Part shown: piece by piece, positions 1 through 7,656 of the stretch
Layout: each line of letters begins with the position of its first letter
Numbering within the stretch: the first letter of the stretch is position 1
Assembly (NCBI GenBank): GCA_031367325.1
Contig: JANLPQ010000002.1
Span: 1 to 34,473 of the forward strand
DNA: 34,473 nucleotides
Reading direction: 5' to 3'
Source of the DNA: JAAFIP01 sp031367325
GTDB lineage: Bacteria; Pseudomonadota; Gammaproteobacteria; Burkholderiales; Burkholderiaceae_C
The notes under the pieces: generated by a model
What the model saw: only the letters and a program-made list of their open reading frames with translations
Database searches by the model: none
Told to the model about the DNA's origin: nothing
Made by a program: the position numbers and the translations under genes

Positions 1-312
1 GGCATTATCAGCGCGCTGCAGGTATTGCAAGCGGTGCAGCGCAGCGGTAAAACTATTGCCCAGATTCTGGACGGCCTTACCTTGTTTCCCCAAGAGCTGG
101 TCAACATTCGCCTCAAACCCGGCCAAGGGTGGCAGTCACCCACGCTGGACGCCATGGTTAAAACCGTAGAAGCCGAACTAGGCAATACAGGCCGTGTACT
201 CATCCGCCCCAGCGGCACTGAGCCACTGGTACGCGTGATGGTGGAGGCGCGCGATTTGGCGCAAGCGCGCGCGTGCGCGCAGCGCATGGCGGATGTGATA
301 AAAAATAGCTGA
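1..312 (+). CDS. glmM: Phosphoglucosamine mutase GlmM, C-terminal end (5' partial)
   Basis: This is the last 103 codons of a gene that begins left of the window; the frame is open from base 1. GlmM converts glucosamine-6-phosphate to glucosamine-1-phosphate in the cytoplasm, on the path to UDP-GlcNAc, peptidoglycan and LPS. The visible part is domain 4 of the alpha-D-phosphohexomutase fold. It opens with the family's GIISALQVLQ-like helix and holds the phosphate-binding loop RPSGTEPLVRVM, followed by a helical tail rich in Ala and Arg. The catalytic serine and metal loop lie outside the window. In many Burkholderiales I recall pstS close downstream of glmM; here pstS is about 20 kb away. Identity is secure from the SGTEP loop. 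Confidence 0.93.
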   Translation, partial: GIISALQVLQAVQRSGKTIAQILDGLTLFPQELVNIRLKPGQGWQSPTLDAMVKTVEAELGNTGRVLIRPSGTEPLVRVMVEARDLAQARACAQRMADVIKNS

Positions 313-352
313 CATATACTATTTAATCGTATTCAACTTAATGAGGATTTTT

Positions 353-904
353 ATGAGCACTGTGAAACCAAAAAAACCCTTAAAACCAAAGAAAAAGACT
401 ACAGCTAAAAAAATTAATGTGGCTATGAAGAAAATGTCGTCAATTAATGGAGCAGTCGGTTGGTTGAGCAACAGCATCTTAATTTACAACGTTCTTCATG
501 CGATAGTTACATCAACTGCCGGGCGTTCTATATTGGAACAAATTACTAAAGGTTTGGGTATTCAGTTTATGAGTGCAACTGAGCATCTACGAGAAAACGC
601 AAAACAAAATTTAGATAGTCAGATAGCGATTAAAACAACCCAAACTATTATTAATAAACTTTCAGTTTATGTTGATGTGGCTGCACAAGTTCGTAGCGAT
701 TGGCCCACCATTGAAAAGGTTATTTTAGTAATCGATAAAAAAGAATCTCAACGATTTAGTTCTGAATTAGTCAAATTAGTTTTGGACTTGACAGAAAATC
801 CGACTGTAAGTGCTGAAATGATCAAAAGCAGTATTGAATCAATGCTTCTACATGAGCTTGTCCGAATGGAAATTACTAAAAAATCTAGTACATTCAAAAT
901 ATAA
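353..904 (+). CDS. Hypothetical AT-rich protein with Lys/Pro-rich N-terminus
   Basis: Not recognised. The predicted protein has 183 residues. An in-frame ATG exists at 341, but GAGGA at 343-347 lies five bases before the ATG at 353, so 353 is preferred. The first 20 residues are dominated by Lys, Pro and Thr, like the basic tails of DNA-binding or histone-like proteins. A short hydrophobic stretch (SILIYNVLHAIV) follows at about residue 40, and the rest looks helical and charged. There is no signal peptide. Base composition is strikingly AT-rich and codon choice (AAA, ATT, TTA) is unlike the neighbours, which suggests recent acquisition. It ends seven bases before the slyD-like start, so it may share that gene's transcript. 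A real gene seems likely from the Shine-Dalgarno and the 183-codon open frame; the function is unknown. Confidence 0.65.
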   Translation: MSTVKPKKPLKPKKKTTAKKINVAMKKMSSINGAVGWLSNSILIYNVLHAIVTSTAGRSILEQITKGLGIQFMSATEHLRENAKQNLDSQIAIKTTQTIINKLSVYVDVAAQVRSDWPTIEKVILVIDKKESQRFSSELVKLVLDLTENPTVSAEMIKSSIESMLLHELVRMEITKKSSTFKI

Positions 905-911
905 CTCAACC

Positions 912-1388
912 ATGAAAATCGAAAAAAACTCTGCCGTCACTATGCAATTCAAACTGACTGAAGCTAATGGCAAAGTCATTGAAAACAGCGGCAAACCTGC
1001 CGTGTACCTGCATGGTGGCTATGGCAATACGCTGCCTAAAATTGAAGAGGCGCTGGAAGGCCAGGAAGCGGGTTATGCGGTGACGCTGAACTTGGCTGCT
1101 GCTGATGCGTTTGGCGTGTACGACGAGGGTTTGCTGCGCACAATTCCTAAGACACAGTTTCCACCGGGCGTTAAAGTGGGTGGTCAGCTAGAGGGGCGCA
1201 GTGACGACGGTGGTATGCAGGTGTTTACTGTGACAAAAATTAAAGGCGACACCGTCTACATGGACGCCAACCATCCGCTGGCAGGTAAGGATATGCGCTT
1301 TGACTTGAAAGTCATTTCAGTGCGCGCTGCCACTGAAGAGGAAATTACCCATCAGCATGTGCATGGTGAACACGGACACCAGCATTAA
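912..1388 (+). CDS. slyD: FKBP-type peptidyl-prolyl isomerase, SlyD-like
   Basis: A 158-residue cytoplasmic peptidyl-prolyl cis-trans isomerase and chaperone. The start at 912 gives the standard SlyD opening MKIEKNSAVTMQFKL; the frame is open further upstream but that stretch overlaps the previous gene and is not family-like. Residues 1-70 and about 125-145 form the FKBP core, with an insert-in-flap chaperone domain between (GVYDEGLLRTIPKTQFPPG and following). The tail is histidine-rich (HQHVHGEHGHQH), as expected for the Ni/Zn-binding end of SlyD, though much shorter than in E. coli. No good ribosome site precedes the ATG, so it may be coupled to the orphan gene that ends seven bases earlier. 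The family call is secure; metal handling is inferred from the His tail. Confidence 0.9.
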   Translation: MKIEKNSAVTMQFKLTEANGKVIENSGKPAVYLHGGYGNTLPKIEEALEGQEAGYAVTLNLAAADAFGVYDEGLLRTIPKTQFPPGVKVGGQLEGRSDDGGMQVFTVTKIKGDTVYMDANHPLAGKDMRFDLKVISVRAATEEEITHQHVHGEHGHQH

Positions 1389-1507
1389 TGCGTTACAGAC
1401 CGTAAACTGCTTGCTAGTTTTACATTTTTTAGCTGCATAGTAGGGGTAAGTTTTGGCCTGAAGGTTTGCTTGGCTATTGATTTCACCAGACAATAGTGTG
1501 AAGTTTT

Positions 1508-2563
1508 ATGGAAAATTTCACCAACAGCTCTGACGCTAAAGCCGTCGCAATATCGCAAGAGCCGCCGTCTGGCGCATTGCAACTGGATCCCAAAGCATCA
1601 ATTTTCTTTATTATCAATGCGTCCGCCGGAAACCGCGATGCACAGGCGCAGCAACAGGTGATTGAAGACGCGCTGAGCGTGGCTGGCCGCACTGGTGAGC
1701 TGATCTTCTCGCAGCCCGCTGATTTGGCAGACAACGCCCGCAAAGCTGCTTTCAAAGCTGCGCTGGCCCATTCTGCTGTGGTAGCGGTAGGTGGCGACGG
1801 TACTATCAACACCGTAGCGCAAGCGGCCCATGCGGAGGGCTGCGCCATGGGAGTCATTCCCCAAGGCACATTCAATTACTTTGCCAGAACCCACGGTATT
1901 CCAGCAGATGTGGGCGAGGCTATGCATGTTGTGCTAACCAGCCATGCCATGCCTGTGCAAGTGGCTACCATCAACAGCCATGTATTTTTAGTCAATGCCA
2001 GCCTAGGCCTGTACCCAAAATTGTTAGAAGACCGTGAGGCCTACAAGGCGCGTTTTGGCCGCAGCCGTTTAGTCGCGTTTGGTGCCGCTTGTGTCACGCT
2101 GCTGCGGGCACACCGCCAGTTGCTTTTGCATATTGAACTGGCCAGCGTAGCGCGCGATGTGCGCACGTCGACACTGTTTGTTGGTAATAACCAGCTACAA
2201 CTTGAGCAAGTGGGTGTGCAAGTTGACACGCCGGTGGGTGAGCACACTGGGCATGCTAACCGCGATGGCCGCGTTGCAGCAGTCATGTTGCGTCCTATGG
2301 GCACGCTAGCTATGGTGCGCCTTATGTTGCATGGTGCCATGGGTACGCTGGGGCAGGCCGACAATGTAGAGAGCTTTGATTTTGATCACATGGTGGTCAA
2401 ACCACGGCTAGACTATGGCAGGCGCAAAGTGAAAGTAGCTTTTGATGGGGAGGTGCAATGGATGCAATCGCCAATTGAGTTTGCGGTGTCTCCTAAAGCG
2501 TTGTACCTCATTAAACCTGGCGTGCAAAGCACGTCTAACCCAACTGAGCAGGCGGATGCATGA
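1508..2563 (+). CDS. Diacylglycerol kinase / LCB5-type lipid kinase family protein
   Basis: A 351-residue cytoplasmic or membrane-associated lipid kinase of the DAGK catalytic family (DagK/YegS/sphingosine kinase type). Seen in the sequence: a nucleotide-binding start at about residue 32 (FFIINASAGN), the GGDGT loop at 95-99, and PQGTFNYFAR at 118-127, which is the family's conserved GT-x-N segment. A C-terminal beta-sandwich-like half ends near residue 335. The expected reaction is ATP-dependent phosphorylation of diacylglycerol or a related lipid. Its stop overlaps the next start (ATGA), and with the following phosphoesterase and PAP2 phosphatase it forms a probable three-gene operon acting on phospholipid intermediates. 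The exact lipid substrate cannot be read from the sequence. Confidence 0.87.
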   Translation: MENFTNSSDAKAVAISQEPPSGALQLDPKASIFFIINASAGNRDAQAQQQVIEDALSVAGRTGELIFSQPADLADNARKAAFKAALAHSAVVAVGGDGTINTVAQAAHAEGCAMGVIPQGTFNYFARTHGIPADVGEAMHVVLTSHAMPVQVATINSHVFLVNASLGLYPKLLEDREAYKARFGRSRLVAFGAACVTLLRAHRQLLLHIELASVARDVRTSTLFVGNNQLQLEQVGVQVDTPVGEHTGHANRDGRVAAVMLRPMGTLAMVRLMLHGAMGTLGQADNVESFDFDHMVVKPRLDYGRRKVKVAFDGEVQWMQSPIEFAVSPKALYLIKPGVQSTSNPTEQADA

Positions 2564-3369
2564 GCGTATTGCTGCAAATTTCCGATACACATTTTGGGAC
2601 CGAACAAACACCCGTGGTGGAGGCACTGGTAGCGCTGGCATTGCAGCAGCAGCCTGATATCGTGGTGCTATCGGGCGACATTACCCAGCGTGCGCATGCC
2701 GCGCAGTTTCAACGAGCGCGTATTTTTGCAGACCGTTTGGCCGCACGTGTGGTGGCCATTCCTGGTAACCATGATATTCCTTTGATAAATATAGCCGCCA
2801 GATTGCTGCGACCTTACGCTGCGTATAGTCAGGTCTTTGGCAGTAATTTAGAGCCTACTTTTTCTTCTACCGATTTGCTTGTAGTTTGTGTTAACACTAC
2901 CCGTCGCTACAGACATCAACACGGCCAGGTATCGCAAAAGCAAATAGACCGCGTGGCGCAACTATTGCAGTCAGCCACTGCAGACCAATTGCGCGTGGTG
3001 GTAGTGCACCAACCTATTGCGGTCATACACGCCCAAGACAAGGTGGATCTTTTGCGTAACCGTGCCTCTGCACAAGTAAGTTGGGCTGCTGCAGGCGCTG
3101 ATTTGGTGTTAGGCGGGCACATCCATCTGCCCTATACCTTGGCTTTGCCCGGGCTGGCGCGGCCTATGTGGGCGGTGCAGGCGGGTACCGGCGTGTCTAG
3201 TCGGGTGCGTGCGGGCGTGCCTAATTCAGTCAACTTGGTGCGCTGGGGCAGTGCGCAAGCTGCCGGGCTTTGCCATATCGAGCAATGGGATTTTGACGCA
3301 ACCAGTGAGGCGTTTGCCTGCGTACGCGTAACCCAAGTAGCACCAGCTAGGGCAGGCCATGGCGCGTAG
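2560..3369 (+). CDS. Metallophosphoesterase (calcineurin-like, class III PDE type)
   Basis: A 269-residue dinuclear metal phosphoesterase. All blocks of the fold are present: D9 and H11 in SDTHFG, GD at 39-40 followed by ITQRA, GNHD at 69-72, VVHQP at roughly residue 150 and GGHIHLP near 187. The layout resembles CpdA-like class III cyclic-nucleotide phosphodiesterases, but similar proteins act on lipids or nucleotides, so the substrate is open. No signal peptide is visible, so it is probably cytoplasmic. The start overlaps the lipid-kinase stop by four bases (ATGA), and the end overlaps the PAP2 gene by eleven, so all three are probably co-translated. The neighbours suggest a phospholipid-derived substrate. 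Confidence 0.85.
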   Translation: MSVLLQISDTHFGTEQTPVVEALVALALQQQPDIVVLSGDITQRAHAAQFQRARIFADRLAARVVAIPGNHDIPLINIAARLLRPYAAYSQVFGSNLEPTFSSTDLLVVCVNTTRRYRHQHGQVSQKQIDRVAQLLQSATADQLRVVVVHQPIAVIHAQDKVDLLRNRASAQVSWAAAGADLVLGGHIHLPYTLALPGLARPMWAVQAGTGVSSRVRAGVPNSVNLVRWGSAQAAGLCHIEQWDFDATSEAFACVRVTQVAPARAGHGA

Positions 3370-4189
3370 CACCGAGCAGTGGGTACAGTGGGCCAGCATG
3401 GCAGGTCAGCATGCATTGCTTTTGTATGCGGCGATTTTGGTGTTGCTTCTTACTACATTTGCGGCTAGCTGGTGGATGTGGCACCGCTACGCTGCTCATA
3501 ACAAGCTCACACAAGCACCACCAGTCATGCGCATGGGCTTGCGCGGTAGCTTGGGCTTTGCAGTGATTGTGACCAGCAGCTGGGTATTCGTAGAATTGGC
3601 AGAGGGACTGGGCATGCAGCGCAGCATGGGGCTAGTAGACCAGGCGCTCACCGATGCTATACGGCTTAATGTACCCATACCTATTTTGCAGGTGTTTGCT
3701 GCCATTACCCGGCTAGGCGACACTGCCACTTTGGCAGTGCTGTGCGTTGTGGTTGCCGTAGTGCTGATGCTGGTGGGCAAGCGTCGATTCGCATTTATAT
3801 GGGTGCTGGCAGTGGCTGGCAACGGTGTGTTAAACACCGTTTTAAAACAAATATTTGCGCGCCTACGCCCGCTGCACGAGGACGGTTTGGTGCTGGCTAG
3901 CGGGTTTAGTTTTCCCAGTGGGCACAGCTCTGGCGCGGTGGCAGCTTACGGTATGTTGGCATGGTTAGCCTGCCAGTGGGTGCCTAAGCAATGGCATTTG
4001 CCCATCGTATTAAGTGCAATCGCACTGGCTTATAGCGTGGGCGTTAGCAGAGTATTTGTGCAAGTGCATTTTGCCAGCGACGTTATGGCAGGATTTGCGT
4101 CGGGCACCGCGTGGCTAGTGGTGTGCATTGTTAGCCTGCAATTAACTAGCGGGCAACGCACCGCCAACATGCTATCCCGCGTAGATTAA
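3359..4189 (+). CDS. PAP2-family membrane phosphatase
   Basis: A 276-residue multi-pass inner-membrane phosphatase of the type 2 phosphatidic acid phosphatase superfamily. The three-part signature is complete: K163 to R170-P171 (KQIFARLRP), PSGH at 186-189, and SR at 230-231 with H237 and D241. Hydrophobic segments lie at about 17-38, 62-82, 122-140, 145-162, 195-207, 214-230 and 243-262. Expected role: dephosphorylation of phosphatidate, phosphatidylglycerol phosphate or undecaprenyl pyrophosphate, with the active site facing the periplasm. It follows a lipid kinase and a phosphoesterase with overlapping ends, so a phosphatidate/diacylglycerol cycle is plausible. Its 3' end overlaps the convergent ABC exporter gene by four bases, leaving no room for a terminator between them. 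Confidence 0.87.
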   Translation: MARSTEQWVQWASMAGQHALLLYAAILVLLLTTFAASWWMWHRYAAHNKLTQAPPVMRMGLRGSLGFAVIVTSSWVFVELAEGLGMQRSMGLVDQALTDAIRLNVPIPILQVFAAITRLGDTATLAVLCVVVAVVLMLVGKRRFAFIWVLAVAGNGVLNTVLKQIFARLRPLHEDGLVLASGFSFPSGHSSGAVAAYGMLAWLACQWVPKQWHLPIVLSAIALAYSVGVSRVFVQVHFASDVMAGFASGTAWLVVCIVSLQLTSGQRTANMLSRVD

Positions 4190-6069
4190 ACCGTTAGGGC
4201 CTCATCTACGCTGTCGGACAGGTCTTCGGCTAAAAACCCGCCCGACTGGCGCTGCCATAGCTTGGCATACAGCCCACCACTGAGCAGTAATTCTTGGTGC
4301 GTACCAAACTCAACAATGCGGCCTGCGTCCATCACTACCAAACGATCCATTCGGGCAATAGTGCTTAAGCGGTGGGCAATAGCGATGACAGTTTTGCCTT
4401 GCATCAAGGTGACCAGTTGCTCTTGAATGGCGGCTTCTATCTCGCTGTCTAGTGCAGAGGTAGCTTCGTCCAATATCAAAATGGGGGCATTCTTTAGCAC
4501 CACGCGGGCTAGTGCCACGCGCTGTCGCTGGCCGCCTGATAGCTTGACGCCGCGCTCGCCCGCGTGCGCCTCGTAGCCGGTGCGGCCTGTCCAGTCGCGC
4601 AGCTCGGTGATGAACTGGTGGGCGTGCGACTGCTCTGCGGCCAGCTGCACCTGTGCATCGGTAGCGCCAGGGTGGCCGTAGCGGATGTTGGCGGCAATAG
4701 AGCGGTGCAGTAGCGACGTGTCCTGCGTCACCATGCCAATGGCGGCGCGCAGGCTTTCTTGTGTCACGCCGCGCAGGTCTTGCCCGTCGATGGTGATACT
4801 GCCAGCTTCTACGTCATAAAAGCGCAGTAGTAAATTGACCAACGTAGACTTTCCTGCACCCGAGCGGCCTACCAAGCCTACGCGCTCGCCAGCGCGGATA
4901 TGCAAGTTCAAATCTTGCAGCACTGCTCGCCCGCCGCTGGCAGCTTGACCATAACTAAAGTTGACATGGCTAAACCTGATGTCGCCGTGCGGTACGGTCA
5001 GTTCAGTAGCTGTGGTCGAATCTACCAGTGTGTGCGGCACCGCAATAGTTTGTATGCCTTCTTGCACTACGCCTACGTTTTCAAAAATGCCTGACACCTC
5101 CCAGCTGACCCAGCCCGCCATGTTGGCAATTTGCCAAACCAGTGGTAGGCAAGTGGCCACTACCGCAGGGGTGATTTGCCCTGCCTGCCACAGCCACACG
5201 CTCATGCCGGCGGTGCCTACCAGCAGCAGTACGTTCAATATGTTCAGCGTAAACATAAAACGCGTGGTCATACGCATGTGGGCGGCAATTTTGTCGCGAT
5301 GGTCATCAATCGCTTCGCGCACATAAGCGTCTTCGTCTTTCGCGCGTGAGAACAGCTTTACTGTCATGATGTTGGTGTAGCTATCCACCACCCGGCCCAT
5401 CACCATGGACCGCGCCTCGCTGCTCACGCGCGACAGGTCGCGCATCCGCGGGACAAAGTAGCGCAAGAAAAATACATAGCCTACCAGCCAGCACAGCATA
5501 GGCACGGCCAGGCGCCAGTCAAACACTAGCATCAGCGACAGTGCGCTTAGCCCATACACCACGATGTACCACACCGCGCGCACGGTAGCTACCACACTCT
5601 CGCGCAGCGAGTTGGAGGTGTTCATCACCCGGTTGGCTATGCGCCCTGCAAAGTCGTTTTGAAAGAACGGCCCACTTTGGCGCACCACATGCCAATGGCT
5701 TTGCCAGCGAATTAACGTGGTAGCCCCAGGAATAACCGCGTTGTTGCGCACCATGCTGTCCAGCAGCACCAGTGCAGGCTTTAAAAACAAAATAATAATG
5801 GCAATACCCAGCAGCAACGGGCCTTGCTGTTGCAAAGCCAAGGCAGGCGTAGCAGAGGTCATCAACCCCACCATGCGGCCAATGAATATAGGAATTAAAG
5901 TGTCTACCAACGCCACACCCAATCCAGTGACCAGCATGAATGCATACAAGCCACGCGTTTGCCGTACAAAGTGCCAGTAAAAAGCGATCAAACCATGCGG
6001 TGGGCCACTGCTAGACGCATCGGAAGGTGTAGAGATGTTACTTATGCGAGATTCGAAAAATTTGAACAT
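4186..6069 (-). CDS. ABC exporter, fused membrane and ATPase domains (MsbA/multidrug type)
   Basis: A 627-residue half-size type IV ABC exporter that should work as a dimer in the inner membrane. The first ~340 residues are a six-helix exporter domain; the rest is the ATPase. Seen: Walker A GRSGAGKS at about 401-408, signature LSGGQRQR at about 511-518, Walker B ILILDEAT at about 530, and the switch histidine in AHRLST at about 566. The ATG at 6069 is chosen over a TTG at 6078. The gene lies 40 bases downstream of arsH on the same strand, so it is probably the last gene of the arsenic operon. Substrate is unknown: lipid, drug or a thiol conjugate are all possible. It ends by overlapping the PAP2 stop. 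Confidence 0.88.
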   Translation of the reverse strand: MFKFFESRISNISTPSDASSSGPPHGLIAFYWHFVRQTRGLYAFMLVTGLGVALVDTLIPIFIGRMVGLMTSATPALALQQQGPLLLGIAIIILFLKPALVLLDSMVRNNAVIPGATTLIRWQSHWHVVRQSGPFFQNDFAGRIANRVMNTSNSLRESVVATVRAVWYIVVYGLSALSLMLVFDWRLAVPMLCWLVGYVFFLRYFVPRMRDLSRVSSEARSMVMGRVVDSYTNIMTVKLFSRAKDEDAYVREAIDDHRDKIAAHMRMTTRFMFTLNILNVLLLVGTAGMSVWLWQAGQITPAVVATCLPLVWQIANMAGWVSWEVSGIFENVGVVQEGIQTIAVPHTLVDSTTATELTVPHGDIRFSHVNFSYGQAASGGRAVLQDLNLHIRAGERVGLVGRSGAGKSTLVNLLLRFYDVEAGSITIDGQDLRGVTQESLRAAIGMVTQDTSLLHRSIAANIRYGHPGATDAQVQLAAEQSHAHQFITELRDWTGRTGYEAHAGERGVKLSGGQRQRVALARVVLKNAPILILDEATSALDSEIEAAIQEQLVTLMQGKTVIAIAHRLSTIARMDRLVVMDAGRIVEFGTHQELLLSGGLYAKLWQRQSGGFLAEDLSDSVDEALTV

Positions 6070-6109
6070 GTGGTGCAATTATCCACACATCCTAAAAACG
6101 GTTGTCACA

Positions 6110-6880
6110 TTAGGCTTTTACTGCACCACTGGCTACTGCTGCTGCTTGCACAGCTGCGGCCCGCGCAGCCTTTACATCGGCTTCTACCCGCTCAGAATAG
6201 CGATCAGTCAGCATGTTGGTATGCCCACGCAGTAGCACGGTGAAGCGCACTAGCTCTTCCATGGTGTCGACAATGCGGTCGTAGTAGCTGCTGGGGCGCA
6301 TGCGGTCTGCGTCGTTAAATTCTTTGTACGCCATTGCCACACTGCTTTGGTTAGGAATAGTGACCATGCGCATCCAGCGGCCCAGCAGACGCAGCGTGTT
6401 GACGGCGTTAAACGACTGGGAGCCACCGCTTACCTGCATGACCGCCAATGTACGGCCCTGAGTAGGACGCAGTGCGCCCATGGACAGTGGCAAGTGGTCA
6501 ATCTGCGCTTTCATCACGGCGGTAATGGCGCCGTGCCGCTCAGGGCTGCACCACACTTGGCCTTCGGACCACAACGACAGTTCGCGCAGTTCGGCTATGG
6601 CGGGATGGTTATCGTTTTCTACTTGGTCAGGCAGGGGCAAGTCTGACGGATCGAAGATACGCGTTTCTGCACCGAAAAATTGCAACAGTCGCGCGGCTTC
6701 TTCAATAGCCAAGCGCGAGAAAGCACGGGGCCGCAGTGAGCCGTACAGTAGCAAGATACGCGGCGCGTGGCCAGTAGGGTCTAACGACTGGGCTAAGGTT
6801 TGGTCAGCGCCGTAGTGTGCAAACTGCGCTTGCAGGGCGGGCAGGACGGTAGGATTAATTAGCTGGCGCAGGCGTGGCAT
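6110..6880 (-). CDS. arsH: Arsenical resistance protein ArsH (NADPH-dependent FMN reductase)
   Basis: A 256-residue flavodoxin-like NADPH:FMN oxidoreductase. ArsH proteins oxidise trivalent organoarsenicals and reduce quinones or other acceptors in the cytoplasm. The family signatures are clear: LYGSLRPRAFSR at about 45-56 (FMN phosphate loop), SPERHG at 112-117, MKAQIDHLPL at 123-132 and SGGSQSFN at 151-158. The C-terminal 20 residues are an Ala-rich extension. It follows aqpS by 26 bases and precedes the ABC exporter by 40, so it sits inside one minus-strand operon. No convincing ribosome site precedes the ATG. Identity is secure from the motifs and the operon. Confidence 0.94.
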   Translation of the reverse strand: MPRLRQLINPTVLPALQAQFAHYGADQTLAQSLDPTGHAPRILLLYGSLRPRAFSRLAIEEAARLLQFFGAETRIFDPSDLPLPDQVENDNHPAIAELRELSLWSEGQVWCSPERHGAITAVMKAQIDHLPLSMGALRPTQGRTLAVMQVSGGSQSFNAVNTLRLLGRWMRMVTIPNQSSVAMAYKEFNDADRMRPSSYYDRIVDTMEELVRFTVLLRGHTNMLTDRYSERVEADVKAARAAAVQAAAVASGAVKA

Positions 6881-6906
6881 AGGTAGAAGGATAGTTTAAA
6901 AATTAG

Positions 6907-7656
6907 TTAGTGGAGTGAACGTGCAGTCAGTAATTTACTGACGGTAAAGCCCACAACAGCCCCCACACATTGCAAGGCCACAAAGCCTGGGGCACTGGTG
7001 GGCGCTATACCCGCAAAGCTGTCGCTCAGCATGCGGCCCAGCACAGCCGCGGGGTTGGCAAACGATGTGCTGGCAGTAAACCAATAGGCCGCGCCAATGT
7101 AGCAAGCCACCAGCACGCTAGCTTTAGCCGGTGTGCTGTGTGCGCCTTGTGCATGCAAGTGCGAAGCGCCCGCGCGTGCAATGACAAAAATCAAGCCTGC
7201 AGTGGCCACGGCTTCTGCCAGCCACTGCCCCCAGCCACCGCGCAGCTTGGTGCTGGTTTGCCAGACGGTCATATCAAACATCGCGTTAGCTAGCCACGCG
7301 CCTAGTACTGCGCCCAGCAACTGAGACACTATAAATACCATAGCTGCTTGAGCAGGATTTACTTGGGTTAGAGGCTGTTTTCTTATAAAAAATAGCGTTA
7401 CCAGAGGGTTAAAGTGTGCGCCACTGATGGGGCCTAATACCTCGATCAATACAAACAACGCAAATACGGTGACCAGTGTGTTGACCAACAGCGCCACACC
7501 GTTGTTACCGCTACTCAAACGCTCGGCCATGATGCCCGAGCCAATCACGGCGCACAGCAGCATGGCGGTGCCTAGGCATTCGGCAAAGGCTTTTTGAGTG
7601 AGGGTGTAGGTGGGGTTGTAGCTCGGCGTGCCAGAGCTGCTTGCGGGCTGATTCAT
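6907..7656 (-). CDS. aqpS: Arsenic-operon aquaglyceroporin (AqpS-like MIP channel)
   Basis: A 249-residue major intrinsic protein with six membrane helices. In known arsR-aqpS-arsC-arsH operons the channel lets arsenite made by ArsC flow out of the cell. The first half-helix motif reads NPL (83-85, in GAHFNPLVT) instead of NPA; the second is canonical NPA (201-203), and the residue after it is Ala, not the Arg common in water channels. Residues about 88-110 are encoded by an in-frame copy of a dispersed repeat that occurs elsewhere in this window as intergenic DNA, and this creates a second, presumably meaningless, NPA triplet at 100-102. The start overlaps the arsC stop (ATGA). Function of the altered third helix is inferred, not shown. 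Confidence 0.88.
   Translation of the reverse strand: MNQPASSSGTPSYNPTYTLTQKAFAECLGTAMLLCAVIGSGIMAERLSSGNNGVALLVNTLVTVFALFVLIEVLGPISGAHFNPLVTLFFIRKQPLTQVNPAQAAMVFIVSQLLGAVLGAWLANAMFDMTVWQTSTKLRGGWGQWLAEAVATAGLIFVIARAGASHLHAQGAHSTPAKASVLVACYIGAAYWFTASTSFANPAAVLGRMLSDSFAGIAPTSAPGFVALQCVGAVVGFTVSKLLTARSLH
7328..7394 (+). repeat. Dispersed repeat (copy A) lying in frame within aqpS
   Basis: From ATAGCTGCTTGAGCAGG at 7340-7356 through TTACTTGGGTTAGAGGC to a T/A-rich end, this stretch is nearly identical to the intergenic copies at 9527-9591 and 31207-31268; it also shares the CTAT(A/T)AA upstream end. It lies wholly inside aqpS and is translated on the other strand as residues about 88-110. Confidence 0.85.

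Noticed and set aside
1424..1475. Possible further dispersed-repeat remnant (TTAGCTGC ... GGCC) before the lipid-kinase gene
   Set aside because: Only seven contiguous core bases match; too weak to separate from chance.
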